53,225 nucleotides of DNA, from positions 1-53,225 of the forward strand of contig CAMLDI010000020.1 of assembly GCA_946478845.1 (NCBI GenBank), in the 5' to 3' direction. The stretch is from an uncultured Paenibacillaceae bacterium. GTDB taxonomy: Bacteria > Bacillota > Bacilli > Aneurinibacillales > Aneurinibacillaceae. Positions within the stretch are counted from its first letter, which is position 1. Every line of letters starts with the position of its first letter. A program made the translations under genes and the position numbers. Below the pieces are notes generated by a model. That model was not told the origin of the DNA. It ran no database searches and was given only the letters and a program-made list of their open reading frames with translations. Shown in pieces: positions 9,177 to 16,807 of this stretch.

Positions 9177-9653
9177 TTGTTTCAAATCGGCGATAAAATT
9201 GTTTACCCTATGCATGGAGCGGGAATCATTGAGGCTGTAGAAGAACGGGAAGTCCTTGGTGAGAAACAGGATTATTACTTGTTGAATATGACAATGGCTA
9301 ACATGCAGGTATTTATTCCAGTTGGAAAAGAGGACAAATTTGGCTTGCGTCGGGTAGTAGACGGGAAAACCATTGATGAGGTATTAAATCAGCCCTGGTT
9401 GGATGCATCAGAACTTCCTACTGATTCCAATCAACGGTACCGGCAAAATATGGAGAAGGTAAAAAGTGGAAACTTGTTTCAAATTGCACAGGTGGTGCAT
9501 GATTTAACCCTTCGCAATCGGGACAAGGTTCTCCCTACAGGAGAAAAAGCCCTTTTAGATAATGCGAAACAAATTTTAATAAGCGAACTGGTCCTGGTTA
9601 AAGAAATTGAAGAAGAACATGCCATACACTTAATTAACCAGGTGGTTTTTTAA
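9177..9653 (+). CDS. CarD/CdnL-family RNA polymerase-binding regulator
   Basis: The 158-aa product begins FQIGDKIVYPMHGAGIIEAVEEREVLGEKQDYY, the N-terminal Tudor-like RNA-polymerase-interacting domain of CarD/TRCF-RID proteins. A helical C-terminal domain follows that in relatives contacts promoter DNA and stabilises open complexes. I chose TTG 9177 as the start because AGGAGGTGG lies 5-6 nt upstream and the domain begins immediately; a longer in-frame reading from 9138 would include the ribosome site. It has its own promoter and terminator and so is monocistronic. Confidence 0.9.
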   Translation: MFQIGDKIVYPMHGAGIIEAVEEREVLGEKQDYYLLNMTMANMQVFIPVGKEDKFGLRRVVDGKTIDEVLNQPWLDASELPTDSNQRYRQNMEKVKSGNLFQIAQVVHDLTLRNRDKVLPTGEKALLDNAKQILISELVLVKEIEEEHAIHLINQVVF

Positions 9654-9660
9654 CTCACAT

Positions 9661-9719
9661 AGCCATTTATCTCATACTTCAAAATATCCTATTCAATTTG
9701 AGGTGAGAGATAAATGGCT
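9661..9719 (+). terminator. Terminator after the CarD gene
   Basis: A 13-bp perfect stem (9661-9673/9707-9719) with a 33-nt loop is followed by TTTTT. Confidence 0.75.
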
Positions 9720-9777
9720 TTTTGCATAGCTTTTCTTCCTCTGGATAAAGTAAGGAAAAAGGTAAGGAGAGACTTCC

Positions 9778-10065
9778 ATGAACAAAAAGGATATGACAAG
9801 TACATTAAATTACCTTTCTACAGAATTAAGTAGAATGGAAACCATTGCAGCCACCCTTGCCAGCATTGAAAAAGACCATTACGCTAAGCTTACAAACTAT
9901 GATCAAAGAGATCTTTTAGATATGGCCATTGAAGAGCAAAATACATCCCGCCAATTAGGGGTAATGAGGGATATGTGTTTTTCTATGGGAATTAAAGTAA
10001 ATCGTCTCCGCCAGTCTCTTGAACAAGGTGAAAAAGGGAGCGGTGAACATGTTAAAGTACATTGA
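9778..10065 (+). CDS. Small helical protein, partner of glutamate-synthase-like gene
   Basis: I do not recognise a family. The 95-aa product is predicted largely helical and soluble, with no membrane segment; the core runs LNYLSTELSRMETIAATLAS and later RDLLDMAIEEQNTSRQLGVM. An AAGGAGAG ribosome site precedes the ATG. Its 3' end overlaps the start of the glutamate-synthase-like gene by 17 bp in another frame, so the two are very probably co-transcribed and translationally coupled. It may be an accessory subunit, but that is only inferred from the overlap. Confidence 0.7.
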   Translation: MNKKDMTSTLNYLSTELSRMETIAATLASIEKDHYAKLTNYDQRDLLDMAIEEQNTSRQLGVMRDMCFSMGIKVNRLRQSLEQGEKGSGEHVKVH

Positions 10066-11473
10066 CCGCTGGATCCGTTCTTATATGAATGAAATTGCTG
10101 ATAAAGCCATTACCCGGGCTATGCGAGACCAATATGTGGAAAACCTGTTCGAAATGGTTCCTGTCAGCCAAAAGATAGGGCTGATCCCCCTTATGGAAAC
10201 AGCCATGCGGGCATCCAGAGGCATTCCCCCTGGGCGCCCTCTCGGCACCTATCACCGATTTTCTCCATGGGAACAAATTTTATTTAATCCAGTCCATCTT
10301 TTTCGCCTTCCTATTTCGGAAACAATCGGAATTCAAACCTCAGTCACCATTGGGCCCAAAGCCCAGAAGCCTCTACCTCTTTCTATTCCCATTCTTATTG
10401 CAGGCATGTCCTATGGCGGAGCTTTAAGCAAAAAAGCAAAATTAGCTCTGGCGCGAGCTGCTACATTACTGGGGACTGCAACCAATACAGGGGAAGCAGG
10501 CCTTTTACGGGAAGAGCGGGAAACGGCTTCATATTTGATTGGCCAATACAATCGTGGGGGATGGTTGAATCAACGGTCACTCTATGGAAAAATGGATGCC
10601 ATTGAAATCCAATTGGGGCAGGGGGCCCAGGGTTCCTCCCATCAACGGACATCAGCCAAAAATATTGGAGACGAATTCCGTGAAGTCTTTGGTTTGAAAA
10701 AAGGGGAAGATGCGGTGATCCATTCATCCCTTCCTGAAGTGCGCACAAAAAAAGATTTTGTTAACCTGGTATCCCGTTTGCGCCAGGAAACAGGCGTTCC
10801 CATAGGATTGAAAATTGCAGCCACCCATCATTTAGAGAAGGAATTGGAATATGCCGTAGAAGCAGGGGTGGATTTCATTACAATCGATGGGGCAGAAGGG
10901 GGAACCCATGGCACGTCTCCCACCTTAGAAGACGACATGGGACTGCCTACACTGTATGGAATTGTACGGGCGAAAGACTATTTGGCAAAAAAACAGGTCT
11001 TGGATGACATTAGTCTTATTGCTACAGGAGGGCTTTCCACTCCTGGACAAATGCTTAAAGCCATGGCAGTGGGAGCGGATGCCGTATATATTGGGACAGC
11101 GGCTTTAATGGCTATGACTGCCGAGCAAGCAACAGAATCCCTTCCCTTTGAACCTCCCACCAGTCTTGTTGTTTATACTGGAAAAATGACCGATGAATTT
11201 GATATAGATAAAGGTGTGCGTTCTTTGCTGCACTTTTTTAATGCCTGTATGCAAGAAATGGAGCAGGTGGCTGTTTCTCTGGGGAAGACAGCATTAAGGG
11301 ATATAGGAAAGTCAGACCTCTGTACTTTGGATCCCTTTCTTTCACAGTGCACGGGCATTGAATTAGGGGCTGTATCATCAGCAAAGCAAAGAAGGGTTCT
11401 CACGGAAGAAGCACCCCTAATGCATATCCCAAAGGTACAAAATGAAGGAGAACAACAACTTCCTTTGCAATAA
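10049..11473 (+). CDS. FMN-dependent glutamate synthase-like protein (YerD family)
   Basis: The 474-aa product is a stand-alone version of the glutamate synthase FMN/synthase domain. Visible motifs include SIPILIAGMSYGGALSKKAK, EIQLGQGAQGS, the FMN-binding barrel strands DFITIDGAEGGTHGTSP and LIATGGLSTPGQMLKAMAVGADAVYIG, and a cysteine zone near the C-terminus (CMQEM, then LDPFLSQCTGIEL). The class I amidotransferase domain of full GltB is absent, as in Bacillus YerD. The start at ATG 10049 is preferred over an upstream TTG because AAAGGGAGCGG precedes it. It lies downstream of, and overlaps, the small helical gene. The true substrate of YerD-like proteins is not known. Confidence 0.88.
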   Translation: MLKYIDRWIRSYMNEIADKAITRAMRDQYVENLFEMVPVSQKIGLIPLMETAMRASRGIPPGRPLGTYHRFSPWEQILFNPVHLFRLPISETIGIQTSVTIGPKAQKPLPLSIPILIAGMSYGGALSKKAKLALARAATLLGTATNTGEAGLLREERETASYLIGQYNRGGWLNQRSLYGKMDAIEIQLGQGAQGSSHQRTSAKNIGDEFREVFGLKKGEDAVIHSSLPEVRTKKDFVNLVSRLRQETGVPIGLKIAATHHLEKELEYAVEAGVDFITIDGAEGGTHGTSPTLEDDMGLPTLYGIVRAKDYLAKKQVLDDISLIATGGLSTPGQMLKAMAVGADAVYIGTAALMAMTAEQATESLPFEPPTSLVVYTGKMTDEFDIDKGVRSLLHFFNACMQEMEQVAVSLGKTALRDIGKSDLCTLDPFLSQCTGIELGAVSSAKQRRVLTEEAPLMHIPKVQNEGEQQLPLQ

Positions 11474-11511
11474 AGAAAACCGTGAATCCTTGAAAGGTTC
11501 ACGGTTTTCTT
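11473..11511. terminator. Bidirectional terminator between yerD-like gene and tlp
   Basis: A 14-bp perfect stem (11473-11486/11498-11511) overlaps the stop region of the forward gene and faces the 3' end of the minus-strand tlp gene. T-runs occur on both exits. Confidence 0.8.
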
Positions 11512-11530
11512 ATTTTTCAAAACGTCTTTT

Positions 11531-11713
11531 TTACTGTTGATTTTCTTCTTCAATTTCGTTGCGGAATTGTTCCATAGCATCCTGGCGGTTTTCGTTATTT
11601 TGTTGATTGGCTTTTTTTTGTTGGTTGCTAATATTTCCGCTATGAAGTTTGTCTTCCGCTTCACGCAAGTTATCCGTCGTATTTCTTAACATTTCTCTTT
11701 TGTTGTCACTCAT
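11531..11713 (-). CDS. tlp: Small acid-soluble spore protein Tlp
   Basis: The 60-aa hydrophilic product contains DNLREAEDKLHSGNIS and ends with DAMEQFRNEIEEENQQ, matching the conserved C-terminal RxxxIEAFRNEIKDE-type motif of the spore protein Tlp. It is rich in Asn/Gln/Glu and lacks hydrophobic core segments, as expected. The start is ATG 11713, behind GGAGG with 7 nt spacing. A sigmaG-type promoter is visible upstream at 11754-11783, so forespore expression is expected. Tlp-type proteins are made late in the forespore and lost on germination. Confidence 0.85.
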   Translation of the reverse strand: MSDNKREMLRNTTDNLREAEDKLHSGNISNQQKKANQQNNENRQDAMEQFRNEIEEENQQ

Positions 11714-11753
11714 AGGTTCAACCTCCAAAGTAAATGTTTTGTTGATACAAAAC

Positions 11754-11783
11754 TATGATGGGATGAAAAGGATGGAAATATAC
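11754..11783 (-). promoter_or_regulatory. SigmaG-type promoter of tlp
   Basis: On the minus strand, -35 GTATA (11779-11783) and -10 CATCATA (11754-11760) are separated by 18 nt. Both fit the sigmaG/F consensus GHATR and CATnHTA. Confidence 0.65.
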
Positions 11784-11911
11784 TTGTTTTATATGAAATT
11801 CATGGTTTCTTAACAATTTTAGGAAAAGGAAATAAGGGGAGTAGAGACGAATACAGTACATTGGGCTTAAGGGTCTAAAATAATTTAGAATATTTCAGGG
11901 TGGTGATTGTA

Positions 11912-12676
11912 GTGAACTATATTAATTGGAAAGTAGAAAATGAAATTGGATTTCTTACAGTTAATCGTCCTCCAGTCAACGCTTTAAATCGAGAAGTTTT
12001 GGCAGAAATGAGCTTAACATTAGAACAAATACAGGATTCTTGCAGGGTTGTTATTTTATCTGGAAATGGGGAAAAGGCATTTGTGGCAGGGGCTGATATA
12101 CAGGAGTTTCCTGAATTAGGAAGAGAAGAAGGGGAACAACTTTGTTTAATTGGCCAATCGATTTTTCAGCAAATTGCTGAACTGGATCAACCGGTGATTG
12201 CAGCCATTGATGGGTATACCCTTGGCGGGGGATTAGAATTAGCTCTTGCCTGTGATTTTCGTATTGCTTCGAAAAAATCCCTCTTTGGATTTCCTGAAGT
12301 TAAATTGGGAATCATTCCAGGGTATGGGGGCACACAGCGTTTAAGCCGTTTAATCGGGCCGGGAAAAGCCAAACAATTGATCTTTTCAGGGGAAATGATT
12401 AATGGGGAAGAAGCTTATCGCATTGGAATTGTGGAAGAAGTTGTTGAAGATGATCCCGTTTCCATGGCACTAAAATGGGCCAATATCATAGCTCTTCGTG
12501 GTCCCATTGCCGTTCAGACAGCGAAAAAAGCCATTAATCAAGGGATGGATATGGATTTGGCAGAAGGATTGGTCTTAGAATCCAGCCTCTTTGGCGGTTT
12601 ATGTGAAACAAGGGATAAAAATGAGGGTGTCATGGCCTTTTTAGAACGCAGGGAAGCAAAATTCACCGGTAAATAA
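11912..12676 (+). CDS. Enoyl-CoA hydratase/isomerase (crotonase) family
   Basis: This 254-aa crotonase-fold enzyme should act on acyl-CoA esters. The oxyanion-hole strand reads AFVAGADIQEF. The two catalytic glutamates of true hydratases are both present: GYTLGGGLELALACDFRIAS and FGFPEVKLGIIPGYGGTQ, so hydration of crotonyl/enoyl-CoA is likely. GTG 11912 was chosen as the start because the GGGTGGTG stretch just upstream serves as ribosome site; a start at 11900 would overlap it. The gene is monocistronic with its own terminator and stands apart from other beta-oxidation genes. The physiological substrate is unknown. Confidence 0.92.
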   Translation: MNYINWKVENEIGFLTVNRPPVNALNREVLAEMSLTLEQIQDSCRVVILSGNGEKAFVAGADIQEFPELGREEGEQLCLIGQSIFQQIAELDQPVIAAIDGYTLGGGLELALACDFRIASKKSLFGFPEVKLGIIPGYGGTQRLSRLIGPGKAKQLIFSGEMINGEEAYRIGIVEEVVEDDPVSMALKWANIIALRGPIAVQTAKKAINQGMDMDLAEGLVLESSLFGGLCETRDKNEGVMAFLERREAKFTGK

Positions 12677-12695
12677 AAATTCATCGGTAAATAAA
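12657..12695 (+). repeat. Short tandem repeat at the crotonase stop codon
   Basis: The last codons of the crotonase gene and its stop (ATTCACCGGTAAATAAA) are repeated once in tandem with a C-to-T change (ATTCATCGGTAAATAAA), giving a second stop copy just downstream. Confidence 0.7.
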
Positions 12696-12703
12696 GGAGT
12701 GAA

Positions 12704-12722
12704 AGCCGCTGACTTAGCGGCT
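12704..12722 (+). terminator. Terminator of the crotonase gene
   Basis: A 7-bp stem AGCCGCT/AGCGGCT with a 5-nt loop is followed by TTTTC. Confidence 0.8.
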
Positions 12723-12803
12723 TTTTCATATTCCCATATGTACATATTGTGAGTATAATTAAACCATTAAGATTTATAATTTAATCGAATGAGGGTATCC
12801 TTA

Positions 12804-13361
12804 TTGAAAAGTCTTCTGATTTCCATCGTAGTTATCTTTTTCATAACAATACTCTTTGTGAGCTTTATGTTGGACCAGGAGGAAAAGAATGAGAAAGGAC
12901 AGGGATTTTGGAGTAGATTGTGGCTGGCTCCCTTTTTATCATTCTTACTTCTATTGCCGGTAATCATTGGGACATTTCTTTATTTTTTATTTGTAAAGGG
13001 CACCAGCTTATATTTAGACCGATTGCTTTCTTTCCAGGATAACAGCACTATCGTCACTACATCTCTCTGGATTATTGTTGCCCTTTTTTTATGCGAATAT
13101 TTATTCCATCCATTGCTTAAAGAAATGGTTGTCATGATTTTTAAAAGCAAGCAGGAGCATTTGTTTTCTTTTGTGCAAATTATCTTTGATTCATTTATAA
13201 TTTATTTAATTTTAAATGTAGTGCCTGGTGTTACCGTAAATGGTTATATCATTGCCTTTATATTATCCTTTGGTTTATTTATTCTTGATTCCTTTATTGA
13301 AATAGGGTCTTCTCTTATTAGTAAAAGAAGTAAGAAAGGCATTAATCATGAAGGGCATTAA
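12804..13361 (+). CDS. Integral membrane protein, function unknown
   Basis: I do not recognise this gene with confidence; parts of the C-terminal half recall YrvL-like proteins. The product of about 185 aa has a hydrophobic N-terminal segment, then segments at roughly residues 40-65, 80-105, 120-145 and 150-170, with a charged C-tail (SKRSKKGINHEGH). TTG 12804 is preferred because GAGGG lies 8 nt upstream; ATG 12789 has no ribosome site. Its last 14 bases overlap the next membrane-protein gene, so the two form an operon. Confidence 0.65.
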   Translation: MKSLLISIVVIFFITILFVSFMLDQEEKNEKGQGFWSRLWLAPFLSFLLLLPVIIGTFLYFLFVKGTSLYLDRLLSFQDNSTIVTTSLWIIVALFLCEYLFHPLLKEMVVMIFKSKQEHLFSFVQIIFDSFIIYLILNVVPGVTVNGYIIAFILSFGLFILDSFIEIGSSLISKRSKKGINHEGH

Positions 13362-13743
13362 TCAAGTAGAATGGTTGATTTATTTATATCGAGGATGGAT
13401 TTTTTCTTCAATCCTGATTTCCTTCATTATTTGTAACCAATTTTACCCTACATTAATCGAAAATATCGAGAATATTTTCGATAAAGACCATAATTTATTA
13501 ATCTTTTTGCCCTGTTATTATATTCTGGTTTTTTTGTTTGTCCATGGGATTTACAGAATTGCCGGAGTAAATAGTTTAGTCCATTACATCGTTGCATTTA
13601 TTGTTACCATTTCTTTTGTGTATTCATTAACCTATATGGATTATCCATTTTTAGTTCGGCTGGCAGTTTCCTTTTTCGGTTTAACCATTGGGGTTGCCCA
13701 TTTTCTTTTTACTACATTTTTGCACAATCAGAAAAAAGCATAA
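13348..13743 (+). CDS. Four-helix membrane protein, function unknown
   Basis: The family is not recognised. The 131-aa product has about four hydrophobic stretches (residues 10-30, 48-68, 75-98 and 103-125). The gene overlaps the end of the preceding membrane-protein gene by 14 bp, with the ATG inside its 3' end, so the two are probably translated together and may interact. The -35 of the following spore-protein promoter straddles this gene's stop codon. Confidence 0.65.
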   Translation: MKGINQVEWLIYLYRGWIFSSILISFIICNQFYPTLIENIENIFDKDHNLLIFLPCYYILVFLFVHGIYRIAGVNSLVHYIVAFIVTISFVYSLTYMDYPFLVRLAVSFFGLTIGVAHFLFTTFLHNQKKA

Positions 13744-13767
13744 AAGTCCCCCTGACCACACATACTA
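13738..13767 (+). promoter_or_regulatory. SigmaG-type promoter of the gamma SASP gene
   Basis: A -35 GCATA (13738-13742) and -10 CATACTA (13761-13767) with an 18-nt spacer fit the sigmaG/F consensus exactly. It sits about 38 nt before the spore-protein ATG. Confidence 0.7.
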
Positions 13768-13804
13768 TGTCTGGTGTTACCTAATTCCATAAGGGGGTTA
13801 TTTC

Positions 13805-13969
13805 ATGAAAAATAACAATTCGAACAAGTCTGTTTCAGGTACCGATATTAATGAAGTTCGTCGCCAAAACCAACAATCCCAACAAAAGTCCCAACAAGGG
13901 GCAGCGGGTCAAAATATATCGGGTACGCAACAATCACGTTCGAAGAATCAATCCTTGGGGAATAAATAG
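13805..13969 (+). CDS. Gamma-type small acid-soluble spore protein
   Basis: The 54-aa product starts MKNNNSNKSVSGTDINEVRR, continues with Gln/Ser-rich sequence (QNQQSQQKSQQGAAGQ) and ends SKNQSLGNK. The composition (Asn, Gln, Ser and Gly rich, almost no hydrophobic residues) and the TDxxxVRxQNxQ opening resemble SspE-type gamma SASPs, the amino-acid reserve protein of spores. It is shorter than the approximately 84-aa Bacillus subtilis SspE and seems to carry a single repeat unit. An AAGGGGG ribosome site and a sigmaG promoter precede it, and a strong terminator follows. Confidence 0.8.
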   Translation: MKNNNSNKSVSGTDINEVRRQNQQSQQKSQQGAAGQNISGTQQSRSKNQSLGNK

Positions 13970-13984
13970 GTAGGTACCAAAAGG

Positions 13985-14012
13985 AAAGGACAGGCATTAT
14001 TGCCTGTCCTTT
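13985..14012. terminator. Bidirectional terminator after the gamma SASP gene
   Basis: A 12-bp perfect stem with a TTAT loop (13985-13996/14001-14012) is followed by a T-run on the plus strand. The convergent minus-strand gene ends just inside the hairpin at 13997. Confidence 0.85.
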
Positions 14013-14254
14013 TTTTCCTCCTTTCCAGGAATTCTGTTCATATATTGATCATATCGATCATCAACTTCCTTAACATGCTCTCTAATAATGTGTGTTTCTT
14101 CCACAATCGGATCCATCATGGTTTGTACCCGAATTTCATATTTAGGTTTTAAACGGTCAAGGGCAGCTTTATTAGGTTCGTCAACATTCATTTCACCTTC
14201 AGTTAATACCTTTTTTACTTTTTGTTCAATTTTTTTCCCTTTGTCCATCATCAT
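13997..14254 (-). CDS. Small charged protein, function unknown
   Basis: No family is recognised. The product of about 83-85 aa is hydrophilic and highly charged (MDKGKKIEQKVKKVLTEGEM; PIVEETHIIREHVKEVDDRYDQYM), probably helical. Three ATGs are in tandem; the third (14248) has the best spacing to the GGGAG ribosome site. The 3' end lies within the hairpin shared with the convergent spore-protein gene. It sits downstream of the M50 protease gene on the same strand, 26 nt after its stop, so co-transcription is possible. Confidence 0.6.
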   Translation of the reverse strand: MMMDKGKKIEQKVKKVLTEGEMNVDEPNKAALDRLKPKYEIRVQTMMDPIVEETHIIREHVKEVDDRYDQYMNRIPGKEEKKDRQ

Positions 14255-14279
14255 TTCTCCCTTCGCTAAAACAGTATTT

Positions 14280-15371
14280 TCAATTTACCAAAGAAGCATT
14301 CATTTCCATAATATTCATTCCGAGAATTAGTCCTAGTGATAAAATGATTGCCAGGCCAATATAAAGGCCTAACCATTTCCACTTCACGGAAAGAGGGGTA
14401 TCGTAATAAGAGTGAAGTCCTTTAATTTCATTTTCAATTTTTAATAAAGCTTGATCCATTTGCAGTAAGGCAGTTGCAAAGGCTTCATGATTCAGCCAGT
14501 AAGAACGAATCACTCCTAATTTGAATTTAAGGGATTCCATTTGAAATTCCTTGCGTTCTTTTTCTTCTTTATTTTCAGGTTTTACCAGCTCCAAATCCCT
14601 TATCTGGTGATTGATGGAATAAATGGTTTCGTTCAGGAGAAGGACTATATCAGAGGACTCCACAGTATTGTCTAATGTTTGAGATAAACTGGCTATTTCC
14701 CCACGTTCTGATTCTATCCATGATTTGCGCACTGTTAGTTTTTTCAGCTTTTTGGTTTCCCCTAATCGGTTAAACCAGGTAATGACCCCAAAAATAAAAA
14801 TTAAAAATAGAATGGGGTCTGGCGAAAGGAAAAGAATTGGGATGAGAATCAATAGTCCAATTAACCAAACTTTTGTAGATAACACGGTAACAATTCGGCC
14901 CCCATCTAAAGGAGAAACAGGAAAAAGATTAAATAGGTTTATCATTGCACCAATAGTGATGACAATGCCCCAAAAGGGGTTATTGGTTAAATAATAAAGA
15001 GGGATGGCTGGCAAAAAGGAGAGGAAACCAAAAAAAGGTCCCCCATAAGCAATATAAGCCTCTGTTTGGGCATCCTTTGGTTTTTCTTTCATGCCAATTA
15101 ATGCTCCAAGAAAAGGGATGAAAATTGCTGGACTTGTTTTGATTCCTTTTTTCTTGGCTGCAATGAGATGGCCTGTTTCATGAATAAACAGCAAATAAAC
15201 AAGGGCAACAGCAAATTTCCAACCGTAAAAAATGGCATACACCCCGATGGAAACAAACATTGAGGCCAGAGTAGCAAATTTCCCAATTTTGAAAATGGCG
15301 AGAACCCATTTTAATTTTCCCATTACAAGAAGAAGCAATGCTGTGATTTTTCCCCAGTGTTTTTTTAACAT
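14280..15371 (-). CDS. Site-2-type intramembrane zinc metalloprotease (M50)
   Basis: This 363-aa membrane protein has the M50 active-site motifs: HETGH (near residue 64) inside a membrane helix for zinc and catalysis, and NLFPVSPLDGGR (near residue 150) providing the third zinc ligand. About six hydrophobic segments occupy residues 1-205. A soluble helical region follows (about 215-330), and a final helix (about 335-355) ends the protein. Its RNA start region is unusual: the ribosome site AAGGGAG and ATG lie inside a 20-bp sequence repeated at 23819-23838, at the boundary of an inserted island, so its native promoter was probably displaced. The substrate is unknown. Confidence 0.9.
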   Translation of the reverse strand: MLKKHWGKITALLLLVMGKLKWVLAIFKIGKFATLASMFVSIGVYAIFYGWKFAVALVYLLFIHETGHLIAAKKKGIKTSPAIFIPFLGALIGMKEKPKDAQTEAYIAYGGPFFGFLSFLPAIPLYYLTNNPFWGIVITIGAMINLFNLFPVSPLDGGRIVTVLSTKVWLIGLLILIPILFLSPDPILFLIFIFGVITWFNRLGETKKLKKLTVRKSWIESERGEIASLSQTLDNTVESSDIVLLLNETIYSINHQIRDLELVKPENKEEKERKEFQMESLKFKLGVIRSYWLNHEAFATALLQMDQALLKIENEIKGLHSYYDTPLSVKWKWLGLYIGLAIILSLGLILGMNIMEMNASLVN

Positions 15372-15385
15372 ATAAACGCTCCCTT
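15366..15385. repeat. Left copy of 20-bp direct repeat flanking an 8.4-kb island
   Basis: This is identical to 23819-23838 in the same orientation. Read on the minus strand it contains AAGGGAG, a 5-nt spacer and the ATG of the M50 protease gene. It is a candidate attachment site or duplicated target. Confidence 0.75.
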
Positions 15386-15412
15386 ATTTTTTACATTAGT
15401 AAGTTTACATTA

Positions 15413-15439
15413 AAAAACCCTTGTGTATCAAGGGTTTTT
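15413..15439. terminator. Hairpin at the left end of the island
   Basis: A CCCTTG/CAAGGG stem (15418-15423/15429-15434), extended by an A-run and a T-run, lies between the M50 gene and the IS91-type transposase. Confidence 0.6.
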
Positions 15440-15463
15440 CTTAACGTATAAGAATTTATAAGT

Positions 15464-16807
15464 TTGAGGGGTACCGATGGTACTCCTTTTTTAAGTTTTT
15501 TCGTTGTATGCTTAAGATATGGAAATGAACATCTTAAGAAAAATTTTTTTGATCAGCATGGGCACTGGGATGCCTTCGTTGAAAAACATAAACATAAAAT
15601 TCGACCTTCAGTGGTTAAAGAAGTAGAGAAATTTCGAGGGTGTGGAGACCTTAAAAATGGATTTAAGTTATTAGTTTGTGAAGGATGCCATGAGGTTAGA
15701 CGAATTCCTTATCGATGTAAAGGACGATTCTGTACCACGTGTTCAAATGGAGAAACTGAGGAATGGAGCAGGTTACTTGAAGAAGATGTATTTCAAGTGA
15801 ATCATCGACATGTGATTTTTACTATTAATGAGGGATTACGTCCTATCTTTCTTTTACATCGAAAATTATTGAAAATATTCATGGATGAAGCCGTAAGACT
15901 GGTGAAGGAATTTTTTCAGAAAAAACATAAGGTTGTACCTGGCATTATTGCAGGATTGCATACTTTTGGATCGAGGATGAATTTCAATTCCCATGTTCAT
16001 ATGCTTGTAACCATGGGAGGAATGAAGGAAAGTGGAGAATGGAAGACTTATGATTTCATTCCTTTCGAAATGCTGCGAAAGCAATGGCAAACAGTTGTCT
16101 TGAAGTTAATTCGTAAAAATCTTACGGAAGAAGAGAAAAAGAAAATACAACCTAGGTTACAAAAGGCCTTTTCTGCAAATGGGGAAGGCTTCTATGTGTA
16201 TGCCCCAAAACAGAAGGGAAATGTAAAAAAACAGTTAGCTTATATTGGCCGTTATATTCGTCGACCCGCTATAGCTATCCATCGGATCAAGGAATATGAT
16301 GGTCAATTTGTTGAGTACAGTTACGTGGATAAAATAGATGGAAAGGAAAAAACTGAAAAACTACTAGTGGGAGAATTTATTTCTCGATTAATTCGGCATA
16401 TTCCAGATACAAATTTCAAAACAATTAGATACTATGGAGCTTATTCTCGCAGAATTAAATCTTTATGCAAAAAATTAGTCACAGTATGGCAGAAGGAAGC
16501 AAGAAAATGGCTCGTGAGAGCCAAACGGATGTTGAAACGTAGAAATTGGAGACAACGAATTCAGAATAGCACTGGCAAGGATCCTCTTGTTTGTCCAAAA
16601 TGTCAGTGTTATTTTGAATACAAGGGAGAAGTCTGCCTAGAAGATGGAAAATTACATATAAAATATGCAGTAGATGATATGGCAAGAAGATTTTTGGAGG
16701 AAGAGATAAATGAAAAATACAAAGAAAAAAAAGAAGCAAAAACAAATAAGTACTTCCCGATATTTAAGGGACAAGCAGGTAATCAATTACATTTGTCTAG
16801 CATGTGA
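15464..16807 (+). CDS. IS91-family (Y2/HUH) transposase
   Basis: This rolling-circle transposase has an N-terminal zinc-binding domain (LLVCEGCHEVRR, then CKGRFCTTC), the HUH metal motif in NFNSHVHMLVTMGG, and tyrosines in LAYIGRYIRRPAIAIHRI as in IS91/IS801 enzymes. A C-terminal CPKCQCYF knuckle follows. No ATG exists in this frame near the start. A nearby ATG at 15519 reads MEMNILRK in another frame and would join the conserved frame if the seven-T run at 15544-15550 had one more T. This suggests a frameshift, slippage or an assembly error. The second zinc-ribbon gene overlaps its 3' end. Confidence 0.88.
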   Translation: MRGTDGTPFLSFFVVCLRYGNEHLKKNFFDQHGHWDAFVEKHKHKIRPSVVKEVEKFRGCGDLKNGFKLLVCEGCHEVRRIPYRCKGRFCTTCSNGETEEWSRLLEEDVFQVNHRHVIFTINEGLRPIFLLHRKLLKIFMDEAVRLVKEFFQKKHKVVPGIIAGLHTFGSRMNFNSHVHMLVTMGGMKESGEWKTYDFIPFEMLRKQWQTVVLKLIRKNLTEEEKKKIQPRLQKAFSANGEGFYVYAPKQKGNVKKQLAYIGRYIRRPAIAIHRIKEYDGQFVEYSYVDKIDGKEKTEKLLVGEFISRLIRHIPDTNFKTIRYYGAYSRRIKSLCKKLVTVWQKEARKWLVRAKRMLKRRNWRQRIQNSTGKDPLVCPKCQCYFEYKGEVCLEDGKLHIKYAVDDMARRFLEEEINEKYKEKKEAKTNKYFPIFKGQAGNQLHLSSM

